Assembly: GCF_001447155.2 (NCBI RefSeq)
Contig: NZ_CP014754.1
Span: forward strand, 4,092,001-4,156,000
DNA from: Marinobacter sp. LQ44
GTDB taxonomy: Bacteria; Pseudomonadota; Gammaproteobacteria; Pseudomonadales; Oleiphilaceae
Length of the DNA: 64,000 nt
Reading direction: 5' to 3'
Under the pieces are notes generated by a model. It made no database searches. It was not told where the DNA came from and saw only the letters and a program-made list of their open reading frames with translations. This document shows positions 1 through 8,169 of this stretch, in pieces. The first letter of the stretch is position 1. Each line of letters begins with the position of its first letter. The translations under genes were made by a program, and so were the position numbers.

Positions 1-1146
1 ATTGGAGCAATTTGAACACCATCGATAACGTGGTGTCGCGGTTGCCACAGGACCGGCTTCGCTTGGTCCTTAGCCTGACTGTGGCGAAGGTGGACTCAAT
101 GGGATTCGTGGTCCTCAAGTGAATCCAGTGCGCTGCCGGGAAGTCGTAAAAGGCCAGCAGTTCATCCCGGTCCTTCTCAAGGTTTTCCATGGCCTTCGGG
201 TACTTGTCCCGAAATCGCCTTAACGTGCTGTCAAAGGCTTTGTGAGCGCTATCACGGGTCTCCGCCAGATAGATCTCATGCAGGTCTGACTTCACCTTCT
301 GCTGTACGGACTTGGGCAGCTTGTCCAGCACGTTGGCAGTCTTGTGAACCCAGCACCGCTGGTGGCGGGTATCCGGAAACACCTTGCTCAGCGCTTTCCA
401 GAAGCCCAAAGCCCCGTCGCCTACGGCCAGCTTGGGGGCATCGTCCAGGCCACGTTCCCGCAAGCCGGTGAGCAGCTCTCTCCAACTGGCTTCGGACTCG
501 CGATGGCCGTCTTCCACCGCGACCAGCTCCTTGTGGCCATGCTCTGTGACTCCGATGATCACCAGCAGGCAAAGTCGATCATCCAGACGAACATTGCTGT
601 AGACACCGTCCGCCCACCAGTAGACGTAGCGCTTCTGGCCCAGGTCACGGCGACGCCAATCCTCGTGTTCCTTCAGCCACTGCGCCTTGAGCCGTGACAC
701 CGTGTTGGCGGACAGGCCCTTAGCCTGCTTGCCGACCAGGGCACTCAGGGCCTCCTGGAAATCACCAGAGGAGACACCGCGCAGGTAGAGCCAGGGGATG
801 AGTTCATCCAGACTCCGGGCCCGCTTCAAATACGGTGGCAAGAGCTGGCTGTTAAAGCGAATGCCGGAGCCGCTGCGGTCCCGGACCTTGGGCACTTGGA
901 CGTCAACATCCCCAACGCCTGTCTGGATCGTGCGCTTGGGCAGGTGTCCGTTGCGGACCACCGCCTTGCGACCATCGGGTGTCAATACATCGGCATACTG
1001 ATCCAGTAGCCCCTGAAGTTCAGACTCGACAGCCCGCGCAATCAGGTCACGGGCACCCTGTCGGATCAGATCGTGCAAGGGATCGTTCGTGGTCGCCTCT
1101 GGTTGTGAAAGAGCATGCAGGTTAGACTTGGACGTGGCGTATCCAT
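1..1146 (-). CDS. IS256-family transposase, 3' end outside window, start doubtful
   Basis: Cut-and-paste DDE transposase of the IS256/Mutator type. Translating the minus strand gives one open frame of about 375 codons from 1120 to the window edge. The catalytic acids are visible: Asp in WWADGVYSN, Asp in AVGDGALGF and Glu in TTNPIESTFA. The last 30-60 residues lie left of position 1. The start is a problem. The only nearby ATG (1146-1144, after AAAGG) is one base out of frame with the transposase and its own frame stops after 26 codons. The transposase frame itself has only non-ATG candidates, CTG at 1120 and TTG at 1078. Either a non-ATG codon is used or a one-base frameshift near the start has silenced the gene. 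The family call is secure from the DDE context; activity is not. Confidence 0.75.
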
Positions 1147-1193
1147 CCTTTGTTGGTTGTGATCTTGGCGGTGATCAACCAACAGGATACGCC
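1136..1193. repeat. Inverted repeat at IS256 end
   Basis: GGCGTATCC (1136-1144) pairs with GGATACGCC (1185-1193), and TGTTGGTTG (1151-1159) pairs with CAACCAACA (1176-1184). A 6-nt bulge and a 16-nt loop remain. It lies between the transposase start and the element end. It may bind transposase or form a hairpin in read-through transcripts that shields the start from outside promoters; this role is inferred. Confidence 0.6.
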
Positions 1194-1199
1194 ATCCCT

Positions 1200-1440
1200 T
1201 CAGCCTGCTTCCATACACCAGAAATCACCATAACTCGATCATAACCGTTTTCGGTTGCGCCCCGGTTGAACTTCTCATGTTCTTTGGCGTGCATTGCCTC
1301 TTGACCGATAAAAGCGCTAATGTCTTTCTGCAGTTGCGGATCGTTGACGGCTTCGCGCACTGCCCGGACGCTAGCGACAAAAAAACGTTCACCGTCTGGA
1401 AACAGCGCAGACATTCCATTGAACACGTGAGTCATGAATG
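1200..1440 (-). pseudogene. Metal-dependent hydrolase (PF10118-like), 3' fragment
   Basis: Second part of a broken gene. After removing the IS66 element and one copy of its target duplication, this segment continues in frame from the N-terminal piece at 3907-4006. The joined protein reads through PRYWVNGDAFMTHVFNGM into FPDGERFFVASVRAVRE and FIGQEAMHAKEHEKFN, typical of the predicted metal-dependent hydrolase family (COG3687/PF10118). QEAMH and the following H/E residues are the likely metal ligands. The frame is then lost where the IS256 element begins (about 1187-1235), so the C-terminal half is missing. An ATG at 1462 that opens this frame lies inside IS66 and is not the native start. Confidence 0.7.
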
Positions 1441-1523
1441 GTAAGCGCCCATAAATTAGCACCTACATTCGGTTATCAAGATTGCCCACACTGATTTCCT
1501 CGTCAACATCAGGAGGAATCAGC

Positions 1524-1841
1524 ATGACACACGCCGAACGCAAGCGTCTCTGGCAGCAACATATCGAAGACTGGCAGGCGTCCGGTTTGTCCGGCATGGC
1601 CTACTGCCAGCAGCAGTCACTGACCTATTGTCGCTTTGTTTACTGGCGCAAAAAGCTGGCTGAGCCGGAGACCGTGATTGCGGAGCGCCCGGCTGGGCTC
1701 TCTGGCTTTGCCAAGGTGGCGGCGTTGCCTGGCCCGAAATCGTCGGAAGGCTTAACCGTGTCGTTGCCCGGTGGTGTCTCGATCACCGGGCTGCACGCCG
1801 GTAATGTGGAGTTACTCGGTGCCGTGCTGAGGCAACTGTAA
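1524..1841 (+). CDS. tnpA: IS66 accessory protein TnpA
   Basis: Small IS66 protein of 105 residues needed with TnpB for transposition; its biochemical role is not settled. The start is the ATG at 1524, preceded by a strong AGGAGGA at the right spacing. An upstream in-frame start at 1482 lacks a ribosome site. The N-terminal part (ERKRLWQQHIEDWQASGLSG, then YCQQQSLTYCRFVYWRKKL) is the conserved helix-turn-helix-like region of TnpA/Orf1 proteins. Its stop overlaps the tnpB start (TAATG), so the two are translationally coupled. Confidence 0.88.
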   Translation: MTHAERKRLWQQHIEDWQASGLSGMAYCQQQSLTYCRFVYWRKKLAEPETVIAERPAGLSGFAKVAALPGPKSSEGLTVSLPGGVSITGLHAGNVELLGAVLRQL

Positions 1842-2209
1842 TGCGCCATCGGTACCTTCGCCCCTCCTGGGATCTGCCAGAGATTTACTTGTATCGTCAG
1901 CCGATTGATTTCCGCAAGCAGGCCAACGGATTGGCACTGATTGTCGAGCAGGAGTTAGGCCATAATCCGTTCTCCGGCGCGCTTTTCGCCTTCACCAACC
2001 GGCAGCGCAACAAGATCAAGTGCCTGATGTGGGAAGACAACGGCTTCGTGCTCTACTACAAGTCTTTGGCTGAAGAAAAATTCAAATGGCCGGGCCCAGA
2101 GGATGAGCTGATGTCGCTGAACGGCGAGCAGATCAATTGGTTGCTGGACGGCTACGACATCACCCTGCTTAAGGGCCATAAAACTCTGTATTATGAGAGT
2201 GTTGGATAG
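1841..2209 (+). CDS. tnpB: IS66 Orf2-like protein TnpB
   Basis: 122-residue TnpB of IS66 elements, the usual length. It contains the family hallmarks IYLYRQPIDFRKQANGLALI and LFAFTNRQRNKIKCLMWEDN, then a C-terminal KWPGPEDE segment. It starts in the stop codon of tnpA. It is required for transposition in studied IS66 elements but has no known enzymatic function. Confidence 0.93.
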   Translation: MRHRYLRPSWDLPEIYLYRQPIDFRKQANGLALIVEQELGHNPFSGALFAFTNRQRNKIKCLMWEDNGFVLYYKSLAEEKFKWPGPEDELMSLNGEQINWLLDGYDITLLKGHKTLYYESVG

Positions 2210-2254
2210 CACTTTTTAAGTGTGTCAGGGCGTTGTTTTTGCTATAATTTCAGC

Positions 2255-3877
2255 ATGAAAACAACGCCTGATAACACCTCCAAAACACCCGATTTCAGCG
2301 GTCTCTCCACCGCTGAAATGCTGGCTGTTATCAGCGATATGCAAGAACAACTGGCCGCAAAAGAAGCCGAGCTTCAGCAGCGCGACCAAGCGGCCAAAGC
2401 ACGTGAAAGCTACATCGCCATTCTCGAAGAGTTGCTGCGCTACAAAAAGATCCAGCAATTCGCAGCCAGCAGCGAAAAGCAGCCCAGCCAGATCACTCTA
2501 TTCGACGAAGCCGAACTGGAAGTCGGGATTGACGAGCTACGCGATGAGTTGCCTGAGGATGTTGAAGAGGCCGAGGCACCGCCGCGTTCCCGCAAACGCC
2601 GTCAACGTGGCTTCTCCGACACGCTCTTGCGTGAGCGTATTGAGCTGACCCTTAGTGACGAAGAGAAAGCCGGAGCCAGCAAGACCTTCTTCACCAAGGT
2701 GAAAGAAGAGCTGGAGTACATTCCCGCACAGTTGAAGGTGCTGGAATACTGGCAGGAAAAAGCCGTCTTCGAGCAGGGTGGCCAGGAGCATATTGTGGCT
2801 GCACCGCGCTCAGCCCACCCACTGGGCAAATGCATTGCGACCCCGTCACTGCTGGCTTACCTGATTACCTCCAAATACGCCGACGGCCTGCCCTTGTACC
2901 GCCAGGAGCAAATGCTCAAGCGCCTGGGACACGAAGTCAGCCGAACCAGCATGGCGCACTGGATCATCCGCCTGAACGACGTGTTCAAACCGCTGATGAC
3001 CCTGATGCGGGAAACCCAGAATGGCAGTGATTACCTGCAAGCTGATGAAACCCGGATTCAGGTGCTCAAAGAAGACGGCAAGAAAGCCCAATCGGATAAA
3101 TGGATGTGGGTGACCCGGGGCGGCCCGCCCGGAAAGCCCTCGGTTCTGTTCGAGTACGATCCCTCTCGCGGTGGCCAGGTACCGGTGCGCCTGCTGGATG
3201 ACTTCCAGGGCATCCTGCAAGCCGATGGCTACTCCGGCTATGGACAGGTATGCCGCGAGAACAAGCTGACCCGCATCGGTTGTTGGGATCATGCCCGGCG
3301 CAAGTTCGTGGACGCGTCCCGGGCAGCGCCAGCCATGGGCAAAAAAGGCCCGCCCTCAAAAGCCGACGTGGCCCTGAGCCACATCCGGAAACTGTACGCC
3401 GTCGAGAAAGCCGCGAACGAACTGAGTGACGCCGAGCGCTATCGGGTGCGTCAGGAAAAAAGCCTGCCGCTGCTGAACACCTTCAAGGCTTGGCTGGAGA
3501 AAAACGCCAGCAAGGTGCTGAAAGGCTCGCTCACCCGCAAGGCGATGGACTATACCCTGAGTCAGTGGGGTACCCTGACGGGGTATTGTGAACGCGGCGA
3601 TTTACAGATCAGCAACGTGCTGGCCGAAAACGCCATCCGGCCCTTCGCCGTCGGTCGTAAGGCCTGGCTGTTCGCCGATACCACCCAAGGCGCGAATGCC
3701 AGTGCCACCTGTTACTCGCTGATCGAAACGGCCAAGGCGAACAACCTGGAGCCCTCCGCTTACATCCACCATGTGCTGAAGCACATTGCCGAAGCGGATA
3801 CCCTCGAAAAACTGGAAACATTGTTGCCCTGGAATGCTGAGTTGCCAGCTTCAAAAAAAGTGGCTCAGTACGATTAG
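2255..3877 (+). CDS. tnpC: IS66 transposase TnpC
   Basis: DDE transposase of 540 residues from the ATG at 2255; a GTG at 2222 would add 11 residues, and neither has a clear ribosome site. Order: N-terminal coiled coil (LAAKEAELQQRD), a basic linker (RSRKRRQR), a central domain with YADGLPLYRQEQMLKRLG, then catalytic residues Asp in YLQADETR, Asp in LQADGYSGYG and Glu in VLAENAIRPFAVGRKAWLF. The short IS66 C-terminal element (NNLEPSAYIHHVL to LLPWN) closes it. The frame is intact, so the element could be active. A TATAAT at 2243-2248, just before the start, may be an internal promoter. Confidence 0.93.
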   Translation: MKTTPDNTSKTPDFSGLSTAEMLAVISDMQEQLAAKEAELQQRDQAAKARESYIAILEELLRYKKIQQFAASSEKQPSQITLFDEAELEVGIDELRDELPEDVEEAEAPPRSRKRRQRGFSDTLLRERIELTLSDEEKAGASKTFFTKVKEELEYIPAQLKVLEYWQEKAVFEQGGQEHIVAAPRSAHPLGKCIATPSLLAYLITSKYADGLPLYRQEQMLKRLGHEVSRTSMAHWIIRLNDVFKPLMTLMRETQNGSDYLQADETRIQVLKEDGKKAQSDKWMWVTRGGPPGKPSVLFEYDPSRGGQVPVRLLDDFQGILQADGYSGYGQVCRENKLTRIGCWDHARRKFVDASRAAPAMGKKGPPSKADVALSHIRKLYAVEKAANELSDAERYRVRQEKSLPLLNTFKAWLEKNASKVLKGSLTRKAMDYTLSQWGTLTGYCERGDLQISNVLAENAIRPFAVGRKAWLFADTTQGANASATCYSLIETAKANNLEPSAYIHHVLKHIAEADTLEKLETLLPWNAELPASKKVAQYD

Positions 3878-3906
3878 GGCAAGTGGGTCGGTTTATTGGC
3901 GCTTAC

Positions 3907-4006
3907 TCATGAATGCGTCCCCATTCACCCAATATCTGGGTACTTGCTCGAACTCAAAATCTTGCCTACGAACTGGGAATGCGGAAGTGAGTTTCGTTGT
4001 GGCCAC
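3907..4006 (-). pseudogene. Metal-dependent hydrolase, 5' fragment with native start
   Basis: The original N-terminus of the gene broken by IS66. On the minus strand a GTG at 4006-4004 follows GAGGAG at good spacing and encodes VATTKLTSAFPVRRQDFEFE, then QVPRYWVNGDAFM, where IS66 interrupts it at 3907. Deleting IS66 plus one 9-bp repeat joins it in frame to 1440 and downstream. It is too short for most gene finders. TATATA-like sequences just upstream (about 4035-4045, minus strand) are a possible promoter. Confidence 0.72.
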
Positions 4007-4186
4007 AGTCGGCTCCTCTATAAACCAATTGTTGAGTTTTTATATAGAGATTTGATGGTGATCGGGATTTGCCACTTTGGGACAAGTAGTTATCCGATTC
4101 ATTGCTAAAGCCTAGTCAGCGCCTGGTTCTGCGCCAGTATCTGGGGCAAGAGTGAGGCCGGCTGACATTTATGTTACGAAAACTAG

Positions 4187-4224
4187 TATGCCGATTGGCA
4201 TATAGTAAATTATGCCGATCGGCA
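4187..4224. promoter_or_regulatory. Twin palindromic operator-like sites
   Basis: Two related palindromes with centres 24 bp apart: TATGCCGATTGGCATA (4187-4202) and TATGCCGATCGGCA (4211-4224, core TGCCGATCGGCA perfect). The shared TATGCCGAT half-site and spacing near two helical turns suggest binding of a dimeric repressor or activator to one DNA face. They lie between the divergent hydrolase fragment (start 4006) and the secreted-protein gene (start 4314). No regulator gene adjoins them. The rest of 4007-4313 holds nothing else I can name; a TTGACA at 4274 has no well placed -10. Confidence 0.6.
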
Positions 4225-4313
4225 GGCGACCCGTACTTTGGGTTTGCCTAAGATGTTTGGCGTATGAGGGCTTTTGACAAGCATTCTTGGATCAATAATT
4301 GAGGTAATTCCAG

Positions 4314-4868
4314 ATGAACAAGTTAGCTACTCAACATAAGATTTCCAGTCTCGTTGCTCTTGCTGTGGCCGCGGCTTTCTCTGCAAACGCCCACGCAGAA
4401 ATTTCTGAGGCAGATGTACTTGCTGCCCAAAAGACGTGGGGGGATGCGGTTGTCATGCTTTCAGAACACTATGCGGAAGGCGGCATTGAAAAAGCTCGAA
4501 ATACGGCAAGAGCGGTTATCGATTCGGCCTATGGCTACACGATGGGGCCGGTTTTGTTTAAACCGACACTGGCCGCTATTCCTCAGAACATTCGTCTGAC
4601 TGCTGAAGGCGCATTAGCGTATTTCGTTGGTCACGACAAAGCTTTTCCAAATGACGAAGGTTTTGGCATCAAGGGTTGGGCTGCGGTTGAGTTTGAAAAC
4701 GCAGCCATCCATCTCTCGGGCCCCGTAGCTATGTCCATGGGCAACGTCCATTTCACCCATAATGATGGCTCTGTTACAACTGTAGACAAGTCATTTGGTT
4801 ACCAGCTGGATGACGCGGGCAATCTGCGCATCGTTCTTCATCACTCGTCACTGCCTTACGGCAATTGA
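4314..4868 (+). CDS. Secreted NTF2/SnoaL-like protein
   Basis: 184-residue protein with a clear Sec signal peptide: MNKLATQHK, a hydrophobic stretch (LVALAVAAAFSA) and cleavage after NAHA, so it is probably periplasmic. The mature part starts EISEADVLAAQKTWGDAVV and ends in a beta-rich region (MGNVHFTHNDGSVTTVDKSF, then LRIVLHHSSLPYGN). This pattern is found in small SnoaL/NTF2-fold proteins that databases sometimes mislabel phosphoribosyl-AMP cyclohydrolase. The function is unknown. GAGG at 4301-4304 fits the ATG at 4314. It stands alone, with paired palindromes upstream and a strong hairpin downstream. Confidence 0.7.
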   Translation: MNKLATQHKISSLVALAVAAAFSANAHAEISEADVLAAQKTWGDAVVMLSEHYAEGGIEKARNTARAVIDSAYGYTMGPVLFKPTLAAIPQNIRLTAEGALAYFVGHDKAFPNDEGFGIKGWAAVEFENAAIHLSGPVAMSMGNVHFTHNDGSVTTVDKSFGYQLDDAGNLRIVLHHSSLPYGN

Positions 4869-4877
4869 GCCAGGCGC

Positions 4878-4914
4878 TTGTTACGTCCCGGAAATGAATT
4901 CCGGGACGTAACAA
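4878..4914. terminator. Bidirectional hairpin terminator
   Basis: Perfect 16-bp stem, TTGTTACGTCCCGGAA (4878-4893) with its complement (4899-4914), and a 5-nt loop, between convergent genes ending at 4868 and 4941. There is no long T run on either strand, so it may stop transcription less efficiently than a classical terminator. Confidence 0.75.
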
Positions 4915-4940
4915 CGGATATGTTGCTCTGCTCTGGCGCC

Positions 4941-5411
4941 TCAGGACTGCCATGGCCCATGGGGCGACATATTCGGTGACTCGCCCAGGGACTTTAGTTG
5001 AAGGTAAAGGCGTCTCATTTCCAGCAGGTTCCACACGCGTAACACGACTTCCATATGGTCGAAGGGTTTGGTTAGGAAATCCGAGGCACCTAGCGACAAC
5101 GCTTTGTAACGAGCTTCCTTGGTAATGTCCGCAGTGAGAACAACAACTGGAATCCAGTGCCCCTGCTCGCGCAAGTCATCTAGCAAACTTAATACTTCAA
5201 AACCATCAATATCAGGCATTCGCAAATCGAGTAAAATGATGTCAGGGCGAAATCCCTGGATAAGTGAAGAGACTCGGACAGCATCAACGGATGAAAGCAC
5301 TTGTTCAAAGCCTTCTTTTGCAAACAGCTCTTCGAGCAACTCAAGATTTGCTGGTTCATCATCGATGATCAGCAGCTTGGATTGGCGAATATCGTTGAGA
5401 ATCGCTGACAT
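4941..5411 (-). CDS. Single-domain response regulator
   Basis: 156-residue receiver protein without a DNA-binding or enzymatic output domain. The phosphate-accepting Asp is in DIILLDLRMPDIDG. The acidic pair is in LLIIDDEPAN, the Thr in VVVLTADI and the Lys in FLTKPFD. The ATG at 5411 overlaps the stop of the kinase gene (TAATG), so the two are coupled and it is the likely phosphorylation partner. A short tail after the receiver (MRRLYLQLKSLGE) may make a coiled coil. An upstream in-frame ATG at 5621 lies inside the kinase gene and is unlikely. Confidence 0.85.
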   Translation of the reverse strand: MSAILNDIRQSKLLIIDDEPANLELLEELFAKEGFEQVLSSVDAVRVSSLIQGFRPDIILLDLRMPDIDGFEVLSLLDDLREQGHWIPVVVLTADITKEARYKALSLGASDFLTKPFDHMEVVLRVWNLLEMRRLYLQLKSLGESPNMSPHGPWQS

Positions 5412-7312
5412 TAATGCATCTCCTTTAATAAAAGCCGAATTCGCATAGGCGTTGCGGGAGGAGCGAGCCATCGGATGTCGTTGTTTTGATCGCTCGGAGG
5501 AGGCTCTGGCGTGATGTGCAACTGTTTTCCTGACCGCAGGCTGGGTGGCAGGTCCAGTCGAGCTGCTGGTATGTCTGTGATGAGAACAACATGAGTGTCT
5601 GGGAGTAACTCCGGCCAACATGGATCGGACACATGAATAACCTTGGCGTGAAACCGAGCTGCTAGCGTCTCAAACAGTATAGGGAGGTCCGGGCTTTCAA
5701 TGGCGAGTACCCACGTCGTTTCAGGATAACTTTCCTCTTTGAGCAGTTTAGACTCCCTATCAGGCGGGCCATAACTGTCTGAACCTCTGCCTCGTGAAGA
5801 ACCATCAGCCGCCGGCAATCTGAGCACAAATTCACAGCCACCTTTGGTGGCCCGATGTTCTATGTGGCCGCTCATATTTGTTGCCAGAGAACGGCTGATG
5901 GCCAGCCCTAAACCGATGCCGTCAGTTTTGCTATCGAGGCGATTGAAGGGACAGAACAAGTCTTTCTCAAAGCCGGGCGTTATGCCTGGCCCGCAATCAT
6001 GAACGACGATTTCATAATTCTCTCTACCAGAACTGCCTAACGGTCGCCAATTGACGGTGACCGTCGTCTTTTTCGGCGTGAATTTAATCGCGTTGTCCAA
6101 AAGATTGATGAGAATTTGTAGCAAGCATTTCGGATCAGCCAACACATAGCTTTTGTCGTCGTCCGAGATATTCAGTTTAACGGCTTTAGCTCTTGCTGCC
6201 TGGGAAACAAAATCTACTGCTGTGGTGACAATTTCTTTCAATGACACGGGTGTGATCTCTGTTGAGATGTTCCCGTTCTCCAATTGAGAAAGGGTCAGGA
6301 GGTCGTTAACCAACTCGAGGAGATGGCTGGCACTGCGCCGAATGACACCCACATGCTGTAATTGGTCGCGTGTCAGTTTGTTGTTGCCTAATAAATCACT
6401 GAATCCGATTATGGCATTGAGAGGAGTTCTCAGTTCATGACTGGTGCGGGACAGGAAGTCAGTTTTCGCCTGGTTTGCATTTTCCGCAAGTGACTTAGCA
6501 TATCTGAGCTCTTCAAGTCTCTTATCCTGCATAAAACCTGTCTGTACCACTAGCTTGTCGAGTTCAGCCAGTTCGTCTTGATATTCACTCTGCCGCTCCT
6601 TCAAAGGGATGCCTCGACCAATGTTGGTTGCGTTATCTCGAATGCGGCGTATCCGTATTATCAGGTCTCGGGCGAAACCCTGAGAAAACAATACGGCAAG
6701 TGCTACAGCCACAACCAGAGTACTGAAAATGATCCACTGGCTGCTTCTTCGTGCCCGTTGCAGGTTTTGCTGCAAAGCAAGAATGATTTGATTTTCACGG
6801 ATCTCCATCTCTTTGATATGTTGGCGTAAACGATCAAGTAGCGCTTTGTTTTCCAGCGAGTAGGAGCGAATTGAGCCACCGTTGACTGCTAGGTCCGGGT
6901 TTTTGAGTTGGGCGAGGTTAGCGAGCTTTACTGCAATGAGCGTTGATATATCGGCCAGATTCTGGCGCTGCACTGAATCTTTCACATCTACTTCCAGCTG
7001 TCGCAGCGATTGCTTCAAAAGCTCTTCAGCCCGCTGGTAGGGTGCCAGGAATGCTTCATCCTGCGTCAGCAAATACCCTCGTACACCGCTGGCAGCCTCG
7101 GCTAATGCGGCGTGTGCAGCGTGAATCTGCCCGAGAACTCTCAGACCGCGCTGAAGTTCATCCTCTGCGTGCCGGTTGAAAGCAAGGACTTTGGCCATAA
7201 CAAGGAGAACGATGGTCGCAACCAACAGTGGGATAATCAGCGAAGCCAGGCTGCGACGTCTTAGGCTCCACCCATGCCAATGTTTTCTGATAGTAGCTAT
7301 CATTTTTAACAA
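5411..7312 (-). CDS. CHASE3-HAMP hybrid-like histidine kinase
   Basis: 633-residue membrane sensor kinase. Order: transmembrane helix near residues 21-45, periplasmic CHASE3 domain (SGVRGYLLTQDEAFLAPY), second helix near 190-212 (WIIFSTLVVAVALAVLFSQ), HAMP, HisKA with the phospho-His in SHELRTPLNAIIGF, then HATPase with N box NLLDNAIKF, G1 DCGPG and G2 GIGLGLAISRS. About 100 C-terminal residues (TTWVLAIESPDLPILFE onward) look like a receiver fold that has lost the acidic pocket and phospho-Asp. The start at 7312 overlaps the end of the LuxR gene by 7 bp. CHASE3 ligands are generally unknown. Confidence 0.88.
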   Translation of the reverse strand: MLKMIATIRKHWHGWSLRRRSLASLIIPLLVATIVLLVMAKVLAFNRHAEDELQRGLRVLGQIHAAHAALAEAASGVRGYLLTQDEAFLAPYQRAEELLKQSLRQLEVDVKDSVQRQNLADISTLIAVKLANLAQLKNPDLAVNGGSIRSYSLENKALLDRLRQHIKEMEIRENQIILALQQNLQRARRSSQWIIFSTLVVAVALAVLFSQGFARDLIIRIRRIRDNATNIGRGIPLKERQSEYQDELAELDKLVVQTGFMQDKRLEELRYAKSLAENANQAKTDFLSRTSHELRTPLNAIIGFSDLLGNNKLTRDQLQHVGVIRRSASHLLELVNDLLTLSQLENGNISTEITPVSLKEIVTTAVDFVSQAARAKAVKLNISDDDKSYVLADPKCLLQILINLLDNAIKFTPKKTTVTVNWRPLGSSGRENYEIVVHDCGPGITPGFEKDLFCPFNRLDSKTDGIGLGLAISRSLATNMSGHIEHRATKGGCEFVLRLPAADGSSRGRGSDSYGPPDRESKLLKEESYPETTWVLAIESPDLPILFETLAARFHAKVIHVSDPCWPELLPDTHVVLITDIPAARLDLPPSLRSGKQLHITPEPPPSDQNNDIRWLAPPATPMRIRLLLKEMH

Positions 7313-8061
7313 CCAGAGTTGCCCAACTTGGATTCCACCGCAAAAGCAGCGGCTTGCGCTCGGTCTTCAAGCTGAAGCTTCTTGAGAATACGTTCTACAT
7401 GAGTTTTTACCGTCCCCGGCGCGATATCCAGAGTGGCGGCGATACGAGCGTTGCTCATGCCTCGTGGTAACAAACTCATCACTTCTTTTTCGCGCGGTGA
7501 TAGCAGCGATAATTCTGAGTGTTTATGTCGAATTTTCTGGTTCATTGGCGTGCTGGTGAAAATTAATTGGCCCGTCAATAGGCTTGCAAGAATCGACATG
7601 AGCTGTTGATCACGTTCTCCTGGAGCGGGTTGCGACTCAAAGCCGGCCAGCGCGAGTAAACCAATGACCGACCCTTGGAGTGCAATGGGAACGAGCCATT
7701 CGAATCCCGGGTTTGTGCAATAGAAGATCCAGGCATTTTCTGGCAGGTTTCTAAGGTAGGGCTTACACGGCCATTTCAGAAAGGGTGCGAGGTTGGCTTT
7801 TACGGCTTGTCTCGATGCGTTTATTGCTGCGCCACCGGTAGACGCCAGTGTACGCAACCTCCCGGATTGATAGGCAAACAGAGCAGCATGAGGAACGCCA
7901 TAATGAGTGACGACGGTTTCTAATAGCTTTGTGCAACTTTGTTCGTCCGGCGATTGAAGCAGCCCGGCGCATATTTTCAAACATGAAAGTTGACGCTCAG
8001 ATAGTCCAGCTGCCCTGTAGCCAGCCCTTAAGTCTGAGGCAGTCGAATTTGATTCAGACAT
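7306..8061 (-). CDS. GAF-like LuxR-family transcription regulator
   Basis: 251 residues. The C-terminal LuxR/FixJ helix-turn-helix is clear: LLSPREKEVMSLLPRGMSNARIA, then LDIAPGTVKTHVERILKKL. The N-terminal 170 residues resemble a GAF sensor domain (HYGVPHAALFAYQSGRLRTL, then WLVPIALQGSVIGLLALAGF) and no receiver is present. It is first in a minus-strand operon with the kinase and response regulator, overlapping the kinase by 7 bp. It may therefore be controlled by binding a ligand or partner rather than by phosphorylation. Its target genes are not evident. Confidence 0.82.
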   Translation of the reverse strand: MSESNSTASDLRAGYRAAGLSERQLSCLKICAGLLQSPDEQSCTKLLETVVTHYGVPHAALFAYQSGRLRTLASTGGAAINASRQAVKANLAPFLKWPCKPYLRNLPENAWIFYCTNPGFEWLVPIALQGSVIGLLALAGFESQPAPGERDQQLMSILASLLTGQLIFTSTPMNQKIRHKHSELSLLSPREKEVMSLLPRGMSNARIAATLDIAPGTVKTHVERILKKLQLEDRAQAAAFAVESKLGNSGC

Positions 8062-8169
8062 TCGACGTCCTTCTGGAATCCATAGTCTGTCAGCCTATGT
8101 AACACGGTTTTATTTGAGACTGTAAAATTTTGCTGTGTAAATTTATGTTGAGCCTTCAGCACCCGAGCG

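Larger units (their letters stand above)
1..1200 (-). mobile_element. Partial IS256-family insertion sequence
   Basis: One end of an IS256-like element; the other end lies beyond the left edge. Its right boundary falls between about 1187 and 1235, where the reading frame of the flanking metal-dependent hydrolase gene stops matching that family and runs into a TGA at 1177-1175. Terminal repeats cannot be defined without the other end. Confidence 0.65.
1441..3906 (+). mobile_element. Complete IS66-family insertion sequence (2466 bp)
   Basis: It carries the three genes typical of the family (tnpA, tnpB, tnpC). The left end begins GTAAGCGCCCATAAA (1441-1455). The right end, read inward on the other strand, is GTAAGCGCCAATAAA (3906-3892), one mismatch in 15. 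The GTAA start is characteristic of IS66. It is flanked on both sides by TCATGAATG (1432-1440 and 3907-3915), a 9-bp direct repeat; IS66 elements usually give 8 bp. Intact genes and identical flanks suggest a fairly recent insertion. Confidence 0.92.

Noticed and set aside
1175..1462. 95-codon ORF as an independent gene
   Set aside because: Its first codons lie inside the IS66 end and its last codons inside the IS256 end. It is the middle of a broken hydrolase gene.
4274..4300. TTGACA with ATAATT as a promoter of the 4314 gene
   Set aside because: Spacing is 15 bp and the start would fall after the ribosome site, giving a leaderless message despite a good GAGG.
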